This document shows, piece after piece, positions 11,411 to 21,425 of a stretch of 64,000 bases of DNA (position 1 is the stretch's first letter; every line of letters starts with the position of its first letter). A program made the position numbers and the translations under genes. The stretch is from Tethya wilhelma (taxonomy: Eukaryota > Porifera > Demospongiae > Tethyida > Tethyidae): NCBI GenBank assembly GCA_964030475.1, contig CAXIPT010000001.1, positions 18,067,178 through 18,131,177 on the forward strand. Direction: 5' to 3'. Under the pieces are notes generated by a model. The model made no database searches and had not been told where the DNA came from. It saw only the letters and a list, made by a program, of their open reading frames with translations.

Positions 11411-12249
11411 ATTCACAAGCTTGCACAACAAAATCAAAACTCTGTATGAATTCTCTCACCCATCACCAGAGTCATCATTAAAAGCATTGCAGGTTTGGTT
11501 GAGCCCAGCATGGAGGGTGACACTCACACCAAAGGAGAGCATGCCAGAGAGGACGGACATGATGAGATCCAACACACGCAACACAGAGACACTAGAAGGA
11601 GATAATGATGATTAGTGAATTATCTCCACTTCACAGCAATTGACATGTCATAAGGTAGCACTCATTTACACACATTTACAGTAAAGGGTCAAGTAGCAGA
11701 ACAGTCAACAAAACTAGAATTATAAGACAATAAATTTGTGTATGGATGAAGCACTTTGCAGAAACTTAATTTGTAAGATGTCTGTCTGTGTCGTTCAATT
11801 AGCAAACTATTTATTGAAGGGGAATGCTCTGACATACGACTCACTGTAAACAATAAACAAACGTACACTTTAGGTCCAATTATAGTCAGGACAATACTGT
11901 AGATGAGCCACACAAGGAAGACCAGTGTCAATGTGACCTGACCCCATAGGACAAACGCACAGGGACCATTCACATACAGCTCAGGACCACTCTTACTAGC
12001 AAAGAGAATACACACTCGTCGAGTGCCTTTATTTGAGTCAGATATTTCCGCATGTTTTGCAGCAAATGCGCCCAAAGAGATGACAGCAATGAGCAGCATG
12101 ACACCAAACATGACGCTCTTTATGCAGTAGTAGACTCGCGAAGGACCGCGATTTCTGGTGGACATAAGCGGCGCATCTTCGATATCATCATCTTCTGGAT
12201 ACCCCACCAACTCATCATCCTTCTCGTCCATGCTGGAAACTGTGTGCAA
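10864..12249 (-). CDS. TMEM179-family four-pass membrane protein
   Basis: Four minus-strand exons: 12249-11867, 11591-11460, 11355-11295, 11067-10864, giving 259 aa from the first ATG. A second in-frame ATG 18 bases later (MDEKDDELVG) may be the real start. Hydrophobic segments lie at about residues 46-64 (MFGVMLLIAVISLGAFAA), 105-127 (VTLTLVFLVWLIYSIVLTII), in exon 2 (LDLIMSVLSGMLSFGVSVTL) and in exon 4 (IVSIMFILLSLWYSLLLVIF). The extracellular part 'HDIGFYNEINVAKSTSWI' resembles TMEM179 and TMEM179B between their last two helices. The tail is acidic (a run of Asp) and ends TPVTS. Function is unknown across the family. Exon 3 was placed by its (TC)n-CAG acceptor and restores the frame between exons 2 and 4. 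Divergent from TMEM62. Confidence 0.75.
11071..11121 (-). repeat. (CA)n tract at TMEM179-like exon 4 acceptor
   Basis: Plus-strand GT array that reads CA in the transcript and ends in the CTAG acceptor at 11068-11069. Confidence 0.85.
11361..11408 (-). repeat. (TC)n tract at TMEM179-like exon 3 acceptor
   Basis: Plus-strand GA array that reads TC in the transcript and runs into the TGCAG acceptor before exon 3. Confidence 0.88.
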
Positions 12250-12381
12250 CGATCCTCAAACTTTGTTGTGCTCTTTAGCTCTTGTGTTGTATTTAGTAGG
12301 CGGGGTCATATTTGTTCTAATTAGCGCCCACCAGACTCTGACTCTGCAGCAGTGATTGGCCGCCACTCCCTGGTCGCTGTC
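12250..12381. promoter_or_regulatory. Divergent promoter TMEM179-like/TMEM62
   Basis: 132 bp between opposite start codons. An inverted CCAAT box (ATTGG) lies at 12355-12359, about 25 bp before the TMEM62 ATG. A shared promoter is inferred from the spacing. Confidence 0.5.
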
Positions 12382-13436
12382 ATGAAGGTGAGAGTGTTGG
12401 ACGTGAGTGTTGTAGCTGTTGCTGCTTTCCTCTCTTGGTTTGCGACGTTTGCTGCCGACTGCTACTATCACGGCGCCACCAGCAGCACACCAACCAGTCC
12501 ACACCCTAGAAGCCAGCAGCCTCCTTACCCTGGAGACAAGATGGAGAACATCTTCTGGTTCCTTCAGGTAAAAAGAAGACTCTCTTTTAAATAGTTCTAG
12601 TTCTATCTACTTGAATCTTTTAAATTTTTCCTGGAAACTGTTTTTTCGGTCTTGTATGTATGTTTGCATTCACACCTGACTTTACTGCTTGTATCATTCT
12701 TTACACCTGTTTCACACACAACCATGCTCCTTTTGTTCCTTCAAGATATCTGACATCCACCTCAGCTACATCAACAATATGGCTGTTGCTAAGGACTTGA
12801 GCAGCTTCTGTGTGGACACAGTGTCATTGGTCAGCCCCTCCCTGGTGGTGGTGACGGGGGACCTCACCCACGGCAAGTACCCTGATGAGAGATGGTCCCG
12901 CCAGTTTGAGGAGGAGTGGATCATGTACGGGAAGGTCCTGGAGGAGTGTGGGGTGAGAGAGAGGCTGCCCTGGCTGGACATCAGGGGCAACCACGGTGAG
13001 AGTTAATGTCGGATAGGTTCATTGCTAGTAGCAATGTTGAGCTTGTCAATAGCTGAAGAAGATATAAAGACTGAAATGTTTTTCTCAAAAGTGAAACTCT
13101 GCTGCTATTGACAAGCTCAAGATTGCTACTGTGGTAAGAGTTAACGACACACTAATGTTGCAGCAGTAGAAGTACTATAGTGTATACTTAGCTGTTGAAG
13201 GCTGTCAGGCCAAAACTTACAAGATAATTATGTTTGCTATGTTTCTAGAATTTTTGCTATCAGTGCTAGAATACAAACAGTGAACTGTACCATGAATTGT
13301 AAGATTGTTATTATTTAATTCCAGATAACTTTGATGTGATGTCACGATCGGACAAGTCTAATCGTTTCAGGTAATAGTATTCTCCCTCCACCTTGTTCCT
13401 TGAGCCATCATCCTCCTTCTTCATCATGATGTAACA

Positions 13437-13490
<54 letters not shown>

Positions 13491-13660
13491 TCTCCCTCCA
13501 GGGACTACTCCATGAGCTGGCAACATCATGGCACCCTCTCTTACAACTACATCTTCAACACCTCCTTTGGTTCCTACAGTTTTGTTGGTTTGGACGCCTG
13601 CCCTAATCCTGGACCAAGACGGCCTTTCAACTTCTTTGGCATTCTCCATGATGTGAGTTG

Positions 13661-13695
<35 letters not shown>

Positions 13696-16600
13696 TGGGT
13701 GTGGGTGTGGGTGTGGGTGTGTATCCATAGTAATCTAATCGCTGTCATTTGCTGAATGAGTATTTCTCTGATACACTCCCACTACTAAAGTCCATCTGGT
13801 TTGAGAATGCCGCCGGAAGTGAAATAATGAGATTCATACAATACTTTTTATATGGGGCAAAATAGCTAACTTGTGACTGGTAAGGCGTAGGAAGCTGGAA
13901 AAGCAACCAAAAGAACAAGCACTTTCCAATGGTGCTTGAAATTTTGAAATCGGTTGGATATTTAGAAAGTTATTCAACTGTCATTCTCAAACCAGATGGA
14001 CTTTAGTACTGTGATATAAGAGTACAAGTATATAATACTGAATGCACACTATCTTCTTCTTGTCCTGTTCTCTAAAGATGATACGTGCACTTGCACAATT
14101 AATATTTTGATTCATTTCCATTTGTAATTGTGCGATTGCCAAGAGTAAAGTTTACCGATACTATTAGTTTGAGTTCTGTTTTCTGTAAATCTTCTACGTA
14201 TGAGAATTTTATTTGGCAAAGTTGGCAAATTTCTCCAATAAAGTTTGAAATCTATAGTAATTATTATGGACAACTTCTCATTTGTGGGGACTAATTTTAG
14301 TGAAACGAGGGTATTCTTGACATCCTCTAAAATTAGTGCCCGCAAATAATTATGAATGTGTTGCCATGGTACCACTATCCAGAGAGACGATGGCTACCCA
14401 GTACATCTCTCTCCCCTTCCCTCCAGGAAGACCTTGATGCCCTTGCGATGCTCACTGACCGGTCCCTCTCCTTCAACCACAGCGTCTGGTTCTCCCACTA
14501 CCCCTCCGCCACCATCTCCACCAACCGACACAGACTGAGAGAGGTCATGACCTCTGCCAGCATCCACATCTGTGGTCACCTCCACACCCTCGGCAGCTAT
14601 GTCCCTCACATGTATGGCCTCCACCCCGGGGGGCACCTGGAGCTTGAGCTGGCCGACTTCAGGGACAACAGGAGGTGAGTGGGGATTGATGGCACCTCAG
14701 ACGAGAGGGGGAGGGAGAATTTCTCCTCACCTCTGCTTGATGAGTTCAGTGTTCACTAGACAGTATGATAGCACCTTTTGTGTTGGTATGTATCACTATG
14801 CTACTGTCAAAAAGACGTACTACGTTACCGTATAGCCGGAAATATTGATGGTCAAAAAATTTGACGGTTTGCTCTGCAGAACATAAAATAAAAATATTGA
14901 CGAATTTAAATTTGACGATTTGCGCGTGCGCATAATACATTCATATACAGCGCCCCAAAATATTGGCGGATTTAAATTTGACGATTTGGACTTTGACCGT
15001 CAACCCGTCAGATTAAAATCCCCGTCATTATTTCCGGCTATACGGTAATTATATTGACTATTGACTAGTTAATTAACTTTGAAAGGTTAAAGGTCAAACT
15101 TTTGGAGAATTGCATAATGAGTTCAAAGGTCATAATATTGGCACAAGACGAGAATATACCCAGTCGGTACCCAGTATGGTACCCAGTACGGTACCCAGTC
15201 GGTAGTACTGGGTACACAGGAATGGCACGGATGGCCCATTAGCATAATACAAATATTCACGCGAATAACTCTACAAAAACTGAGCACTCTGATCTGCTCC
15301 TATTTGTAAGTGCATGACTTTCAGCAAAAGCATATGCCATATAGCGGGAAAATTTTGTATTTTTTGTATGCTGTTCGAATAATTATACGAAAATTAAAAC
15401 TGCGAAAATTTAACTTTTGCATTATGCACAATACGAACGTGCACCACGTATATATAAAATTTAAAACTATGAAAAAATTTTTCTGCCGCATTTTAAACAA
15501 TTTATACGAAATTTTGCACCAACAAAAATTTCCCGCTATACGGTATCCTTAATTCCATCCCCAATAGGTTCCGCCTCCTTGCCTTTGATCACGATCTCTT
15601 CTCCTTCGCGGACACATCCCTCGGCTCGTGGCCACTGGTCCTCATCACTAATCCCAAAGACGCCCACTTCCTCCTCCCCTCTAGGGAGCCCCTCGGGAGA
15701 CTGGCCCACTCCACCCACGTCCGCATCCTGGCATTCTCTCCTGATGACATCATTTCCTTAGTTGTGTGGGTGGATGACCAACAGCTGCCCAAACCAACCA
15801 GAGTTGGAGATGGACCGCTGTATGTGTCACCATGGAAACCACAGTTGTACCATAAGGGATTGCACACCATTAGAGTATCAGTTAAGGTACTGGGTGGATC
15901 ATTAGGGTGATGTGAGTGAATAAGGTTATACTCCTTGTGTTTCACTTGCACAGGACTCTGCTGGTAGAGAGTCCAATGTAGTCCAGCAGTTCTCCCTGGA
16001 CGGGACTAGCTCTTCTCTCCACAGGATACCTCAGCTAATCCTGCTCACTGACTTTAGATCCCTGGTGAGTTGAGTATCTGCTCCAATGCCTGTGAAGCTC
16101 TTATAGCTCAGTGGTAAGAGCATTCAGCTGGAATTTGAAAGACCTGAGTTTGAATGTCAGCTAGATCTCAAGATTTTTTCCAATGCATTTTCATGTAAAG
16201 ATATTTTTTTCCCTCTCCTTCAGTTGAGGATGGGTTATCTCTTCCTGTGGCTGGCTGTTCTCTCAACCCTCCTGCTAGCATGGTGCACTCACCGTATGTT
16301 CATATCCACTATAGATCAGAATATTTTTAATTTTTTGTTGTTACCGGATCATTCAATTATTGCCACATGTACATTCTCTTTTCCAAAGGTTCATCATCTT
16401 TCTTCCACCCTCTGGTCCAGACCACCTCTGTCTTCTTCCCTCTCCTTGTCTACATCTCCTACTTTGGACTAGGTGAGCTTCTTCCCCCTCACTACAAGAG
16501 ACAGACACACTAAATGGCTTTCTGTCCACTCTACCCTAGGGCCATGGTTTGTGGGCGAGGTCATCACAGGTGTGTACGGCACCGTCAGTGTCCATGGTGT

Positions 16601-17378
16601 CACCGTGGTGGGTCACCACCTCCCGGGCTCCATGACCTACCTCTATGGCATCTTACAGGTGGGCCAGACGGGATAGCCTCGTTTCAAGGCACCAGTTGTG
16701 TGTGTCTATATGACAATTATAGTGGAGGAGGAGATAGGCTAACTAACAGATCTTAGCGGGAAAGTTCTAAAGTCCATCTGGTTTGAGAATGCCGCCGGAA
16801 GTGAAATAATGAGATTCATGCAATACTTTTCTTATGGGATAAAATAGCTAACTTTCCATTGGTAAGGTGTATAATTATAGGAATCTGGAAAAACAATTAC
16901 AAAAATGGGATGAGCGAGCACTTTCCAATGGTGCTTGAAATTGGTATGACAATATTTGAAGTGATTTGAATTTTTCTACCGACATTCTCAAACTAGATGG
17001 ACATTTAAAAGTGTAATTTTGTACATAAGGGTGGTCTGTTCCTCTCATTTGTGGTCTGTTCCTCTCATTTGTCCAACTGTTGTCCATCCATCCCTGTAGA
17101 CGCTGCTCTTCCAAGTGCCTCTCATCTACTACCTCAATTGGCTCTTGTCCCGGGAGCTCAACGGTCACCAGGTGAGGTGCTGCTGTGGCCCCTCCCTCTT
17201 GTGTTCCCTGCTGTGTCATGTGACCATGGTCGTAGCCCTCTTGCTCCAGTGTGGCTTCGTCCTTGCCAGCTCCCCATACGGGGTCGTAGCAGTCCTTGTC
17301 TCCCCGGGGATAAGCTGGGCAGTGCCCCTGTCATTAGTACTCATTATCAGAGCTTGTAGATCACCAATCAAAAGATGA
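12382..17378 (+). CDS. TMEM62: TMEM62-like metallophosphoesterase membrane protein
   Basis: Eleven exons: 12382-12567, 12746-12995, 13325-13370, 13502-13652, 14427-14674, 15568-15886, 15954-16064, 16224-16293, 16389-16472, 16540-16658, 17100-17378, giving 620 aa (human TMEM62 643). An N-terminal signal-anchor (VVAVAAFLSWFATFA) precedes a calcineurin-type phosphoesterase domain with metal-site motifs 'ISDIHLS' (D-x-H), 'VVTGDLTHGK' (GD), 'DIRGNHDNFD' (GNH), 'VWFSHYP' and 'HICGHLHT' (GHxH). A beta-rich region follows, then several C-terminal membrane helices (YLFLWLAVLSTLLLAW and others). The catalytic set looks complete; the family's substrate is not established. Introns hold three MITE-like elements, a small hairpin and a tRNA-like relic. 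The last 60 bp are repeated at 25982-26042, beside SETD3. Confidence 0.92.
13025..13129. repeat. Intronic inverted repeat (hairpin)
   Basis: Left arm 13025-13053 and right arm 13103-13129 are near-perfect reverse complements built on 'GAGCTTGTCAATAGC', with a loop of about 50 bp. It could be a short MITE relic or an RNA hairpin in TMEM62 intron 2. Confidence 0.7.
13443..13498 (+). repeat. (TC)n tract at TMEM62 exon 4 acceptor
   Basis: A TC array that merges into the CTCCAG acceptor at the exon 4 border. Confidence 0.9.
13783..14008. mobile_element. MITE family 1, copy 1 (TIR about 28 bp)
   Basis: 226 bp bounded by perfect inverted termini of about 27-28 bp containing AAAGTCCATCTGGTTTGAG. 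The outermost TA may be a target duplication, as for Tc1/mariner-type elements. No coding capacity. A second copy lies in a later TMEM62 intron. Confidence 0.85.
14825..15048. mobile_element. MITE family 2 element (TACCGTATAG termini)
   Basis: 224 bp with perfect inverted termini TACCGTATAGCCGGAAATA. The interior repeats TTTAAATTTGACGATTTG twice. Non-coding, within TMEM62 intron 5. Confidence 0.85.
15159..15214 (+). repeat. Short tandem repeat GGTACCCAGT
   Basis: Three to four imperfect copies of a 10-15 bp unit containing GGTACCCAGT within TMEM62 intron 5. Confidence 0.75.
15335..15544. mobile_element. MITE family 2-related element (TATAGCGGGAAA termini)
   Basis: About 210 bp with imperfect inverted termini; the right end reads TTTCCCGCTATACGGTA and the left end ATATAGCGGGAAAATTT. 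AT-rich, non-coding, 290 bp after the previous element and ending 23 bp before TMEM62 exon 6. Terminal sequences relate it to the elements at 14825 and 48186. Confidence 0.75.
16098..16175 (+). repeat. tRNA-derived SINE relic
   Basis: The segment TAGCTCAGTGGTAAGAGC is an almost perfect tRNA D-arm/A-box, followed about 30 nt later by a B-box-like GAGTTTGAATG. The acceptor stem does not pair well and no intact T-loop is present, so it is not a functional tRNA. A related stretch with an intact T-arm lies at 18070-18110. Confidence 0.55.
16768..17007. mobile_element. MITE family 1, copy 2
   Basis: About 240 bp in the last TMEM62 intron, similar along its length to the copy at 13783: same left terminus, a shared 'GCCGCCGGAAGTGAAATAAT' interior and 'CACTTTCCAATGGTGCTTG'. 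The right terminus has small changes (CATTCTCAAACTAGATGG). Confidence 0.85.
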
Positions 17379-17573
17379 CCTCATTATTTTTCATAATATG
17401 CAACAGGTACTCATTTATAATCTGAATTAAATTAATACCCATTGACAGATTAATTTTTGTAGTTTAATGCTGTGTTTGTGTGCAGTAATCACTGATTGAC
17501 AAAAAATTCATTAATTTATATGCAAAAACTAATCAGGTGGTATAAAACAAGATCTCTATGGTAATGTACAAAG

Positions 17574-18424
17574 TTACATTTCTCTTTCTACCTCTAGTGT
17601 CTCCTCTCTATCAGTGCACTGGTCCTGACACACCCCCTCATTAGTGCCTGATTGGAGGGGCACCCCTTCTGTCTCACTAGTCAGTTCAGTTTGTTCGATG
17701 ACGCCATTCACCGTGGCTTGTCCATTAATGGTGATCTCACTCTTCTTCTGCTCTGAGCTTGGGACATCTCCTTGGCTTGTTGCTTCATCCGTCTTTGCTG
17801 ACTCAGCTAGCTGTTGTTTCATTGTATGTGCGAAGGAGATGGCTGTCTGTAGGATTCTCTTCTCACTGACTCTCATGACGGCCAGTCTGTTCCGTGAGGA
17901 GAGCTGCCCCAATGACAGCAGGGCCGTGTCCTCCTCTATGGTACTCTTGTAATGGAGTAGCAACAGGGTGCATCTGAAATGAAACCAACACAATGATACA
18001 TACATCTAGCACGGCCTGGGAAATGGTATGAAACAGCCTTTGCTTGTTTTTCAATGGAAAACAATCGGGAGGTCTTGGGTTCGATTCCCAGCTGAGTCCC
18101 AGATTTTTCTGGGATATCTTTCTCTCTCAGCATTCAATTCAAATACATACTATTGTATGTGTACAAGATCAGTAAACAATCAATTACTTAAGTTGCTGAA
18201 AGTTATTTTTGAAAACAGCTGCCAACCTTTTCTCTAAGAAGTCAAAGATCCTCAGGTCAGAGCTGTCCCATTCTAAGGCACTCAGTCTTGCCTTCCTCTC
18301 CGAGGTCTCCTGTGCCTGGTACTGCTGCAGCTGCTCCATGTTGGCAGTGAATATACGCACAAATGTAATGAGCTGAGGACTAAAGGGACAGTCACCAACA
18401 GCATTGATCTGGTACAGCCCAGAC
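17574..18424 (-). pseudogene. Duplicated SETD3 C-terminal exons (fragment)
   Basis: Exon 10-like 18424-18227 and exon 11-like 17973-17574 keep the SETD3 splice sites, phases and reading frame. They encode the substrate-binding C-terminal part and tail (EEDTALLSLGQLSSRNRLAV and onwards), one Met shorter than the copy at 26218. No SET domain or upstream exons are attached; the V-ATPase gene and a retrotransposon lie upstream on this strand's 5' side. It is either a partial duplication or an allelic fragment joined in the assembly. Confidence 0.85.
18040..18120 (+). repeat. SINE-like insert with tRNA T-arm
   Basis: Contains GGGTTCGATTCCCAGC, a perfect tRNA T-arm/B-box, between the two duplicated SETD3 exons of copy 1. 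The matching stretch of copy 2 lacks it. Followed by a small palindrome TCCCAGATTTTTCTGGGA. Confidence 0.45.
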
Positions 18425-18873
18425 CTGAGGTAATGTGAGAGGCATAGAATTATTAATTCTGAATCATGACATTGTACATAATTATATAGGTGGTTGACTC
18501 TAAAAGCTTAGTCTAAGACTGAATCTTAAGGTCAAATTTTCTTTATGAGTTATAACTTGTTGTGCTACAAAGCAGAAAAGAAAAATTACCAAGTTAGAGA
18601 GCTTCATACTAGTCTTGTTAGTATATAGCATGCGAGGGTTGTCATTCATTTTTAAAAGCACAATCGTTAATTACCATCATCAACTATATATACAAGTAGA
18701 TTAATCATCTCATTGTGTTGGTCATTAATTTGCATAATTATATATGGTACATTCCACAACATTTAATTTAAACTAAAGATTAGTATAATGAGCTGTTAAT
18801 TACCTGTTTCACATGCCTCATTGTTCGGAGTTTTATACGAGTAGCTACACGCATTTATTGGGATCAACATTAT

Positions 18874-18963
18874 AAGAAAAGAAAAGCGGAAGAGAAGAAT
18901 GGTTAACTTATGCAAAGTGGAAGAGGTGTCCATTACAAATTATTGGACTGCCAACTAACTGCT

Positions 18964-19017
<54 letters not shown>

Positions 19018-19250
19018 CGAGTGAGCTTCTCGCTGTGGTCACTGTTCTGGTCTGGTCTCTTCCTCCGCACACTGAAGTAGTTTAGTCTGTAGTTTGAAGT
19101 GTTTGAGGTGTTTCTCGACGTTAACTGCGGCAGGTGATAGCCTGCTGTGGCTTGGGCTTTAACTGAGGTAAACATCCCAGCTGGGAACAGCTAGAGGGGT
19201 TGTGAGTTGACATCCTTGGCCCAGTTCTTCTCTTCCGCTTTTCTTTTCTT
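18874..19250. mobile_element. Inverted-repeat element, about 377 bp
   Basis: Bounded by reverse-complementary termini of about 24-26 bp; the left end reads AAGAAAAGAAAAGCGGAAGA and the right end is its complement. A 47-bp (TC)n array lies inside. Non-coding; could be a MITE. Confidence 0.6.
18966..19012 (+). repeat. (TC)n microsatellite, intergenic
   Basis: A simple TC array inside the inverted-repeat element, with no splice site next to it that I can link to a gene. Confidence 0.85.
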
Positions 19251-19729
19251 TTCTCAGTCGCTGTTGTTTTGACCTAGTACAGTACTAGATATCACCACCA
19301 CCCCACTACCTGATTATAGCTCTTCTTGAACTAAGTAAATTAATGTAGAAAGAAAGCATTGACACTTTAACTGTATTAGTTTGACAACCCCTTCGTTTCA
19401 ACTTATTTTTAATATGATGTTAGCTGGTAAATGCTTATTGTGCCTCCCTCTGGTGTAACTGTGTTGTAGTGAATTACACCATGAAGGTCAACAACAAAGT
19501 TTTGTATGCATTGTGTGTGAGTGAATGTAGGCATGCATGAATCATACTGTTAGCATATCCTAATCCCTGGATTAATTCGTTTGTTTTGTCGGTCGACTTT
19601 GACATTAGGAAGTTGTATGCGTATATGATTCCTTTTACACTGGCTTTTATAAGCTGGTCGACTTCGACATTGGGAGTGTGTATAAGTGTGTTACTTCTTC
19701 CTGTCAGTTACACCAGCTTTAGGGAAAAT

Positions 19730-19869
19730 ACCAAGTTATCCATTCACTTTGAGTGAGTGAATGTAAGAAGAAAGCATTGACACTTTGACCATATAAGTTG
19801 GACACCAAGTTATCCATTCACTTTGAGTGAGTGAATGTAAGAAGAAAGCATTGACACTTTGACCATATA
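19730..19869 (+). repeat. Tandem duplication, 74-bp period
   Basis: Two almost identical copies of a segment containing TTCACTTTGAGTGAGTGAAT and GAAAGCATTGACACTTTGAC. A diverged third trace lies near 19350. Confidence 0.85.
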
Positions 19870-20656
19870 CACTAGTTGCTTGGTGTTAGTGTGTTAATTG
19901 TAGTGAGTTACAACGAATTAGGAAAAAACCTCTTTGCAGCTTAGCTAGTTAGACCTGCTTTAGGAAAACTACCATTTGTTGAGTGAGTGATTGAATGTTA
20001 GTTTCATTTGAAAAGTATACTGCCAAGTGCATATAATTATACTAAAATTGTCTTGCTGCACTCTTTTTCATCACTTTCCCTGCCCTTGTTTTTTTATAAG
20101 CTAGTCATTATTATAAGAGTAGAGCTTTCTCTATCAAATTTAAAAAGTATTGCATAAGTTTAGGTAACTAAATGTATTAACTGACGACCCTTTTCCTATT
20201 CTGACTGCATTGACCGTTGCCTATATGATAAAATAATTAATTTACCTTCATATAAATGTTGTCTGGTTGCATTACTGTGTGTGTCTTGCAGCCACTCAGT
20301 AAACCTAAGCTGGTAGAAAATAATATTGCATGATCATCATGGTGTAGTAGTAATATCTAAATAAAGATAAATATAAACAATAATAAATATTTAAATATAA
20401 CAACATATAACGCATAACGTTGACGCAGAATTAGGAAAAGTTTCTAGCGGTTTGATACGTTGCGTTGCTGCGTTTTAGCGCGCGAAATTTTTAATAGCGC
20501 GCGTTATAACGGGATAATTTTTGCAACTGCACACTCGAGCTGCGAGCACTCCATGGAAATAAGTGTGCACTTATTAGAGTTTGTTGATGATGCGGAGTGA
20601 TTTGCCGTGTTTGTTGCACGATTCTTTGATCGCTACTGGACTGCACTCTCTTCACA

Positions 20657-20820
20657 TCAAGCGTAACAAGGGCCTTTTTGTCAGCATGTAGATACATACA
20701 CGTTCAAAAACTATAGCTATTCAAGCGTAACAAGGGCCTTTTTGTCAGCATGTAAGATACATCAACACGTTCAAAAACTATAGCCTACTATTCAAGTGTA
20801 ACAAGGGCCTTTTTGTCATA
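20657..20820 (+). repeat. Three tandem copies upstream of ATP6V0C-like gene
   Basis: Units beginning at 20657, 20721 and 20792 share GTAACAAGGGCCTTTTTGTC followed by CACGTTCAAAAACTATAGC. They end about 136 bp before the ATG, so they lie in the probable promoter. Confidence 0.8.
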
Positions 20821-20956
20821 GGACACGCGTTTTTGTCAGCAAAAAGGGAAGTAGCTACATAGTCTTTTCCGCTTACTTTCAGCCAATTCCTGTGGTGTCA
20901 CGGTGTGCCGCTAAACCTGCAGCTGCTTTCCCTGTCTCTCTGTTGAAGCCCAGACG

Positions 20957-21351
20957 ATGTCGAGTAACTACAATCCAGCTGCGCCGCCATACGCGGGGGT
21001 CTTCGGCGTGATGGGCGCTTCAGCTGCCATGATATTCTGTGGTGAGTTGCTTGATTTCCACGTGGGCCGTGGGAGAGCTGTTATGGGGTCTAATCCAAAC
21101 CAAATCTCAGGAAGATATACCGTAGGTCGGGTTCAGTTTAATTGTGTAGTTTAATAATTGCGAATGGTGCTTTTCGAACTGCATTGCGAATCTAATGCTG
21201 CGTTTTTGTTGCGTGCGGGCAAGCCACACCGGCATTGCGTACGCATGAAAACTCACAATTAAAACCCGACCTACGGTATTTATTCAGTATACGTCTTGTG
21301 AATCATACATATGACTTGATTGATTCCGTAGTATTGCACATTCCATACACC

Positions 21352-21425
<74 letters not shown>

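Larger units (their letters stand above)
17319..18445. repeat. Segmental duplication copy 1 (TMEM62 end plus SETD3 end)
   Basis: Begins at GCAGTGCCCCTGTC in the last TMEM62 exon and runs through the 3' flank and the last two SETD3 exons to about 18445. The same order recurs at 25982-27236 with few substitutions in exons and more indels outside them. The two copies flank about 7.5 kb of unique sequence. Confidence 0.9.
18446..20956. other. 2.5-kb gene-free stretch before ATP6V0C-like gene
   Basis: No protein-coding signal on either strand. It contains an inverted-repeat element (18874-19250), a (TC)n array, a 74-bp tandem duplication and three tandem copies of a 64-71 bp unit just upstream of the V-ATPase gene. 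Confidence 0.6.

Noticed and set aside
14112..14375. Minus-strand 87-codon frame in TMEM62 intron 4
   Set aside because: AT-rich, no homology and no splice partners; probably chance.
16098..16175. Functional tRNA gene
   Set aside because: The D-arm is good but the acceptor stem and T-loop do not pair as in a tRNA; treated as a SINE relic.
17574..18424. A second complete SETD3 gene
   Set aside because: Only the last two exons are present; no SET domain or start region is found within the following 7.5 kb.
20657..20820. CRISPR-like array
   Set aside because: Three long, almost contiguous tandem units without regular spacers, in a eukaryotic genome; a simple tandem repeat.
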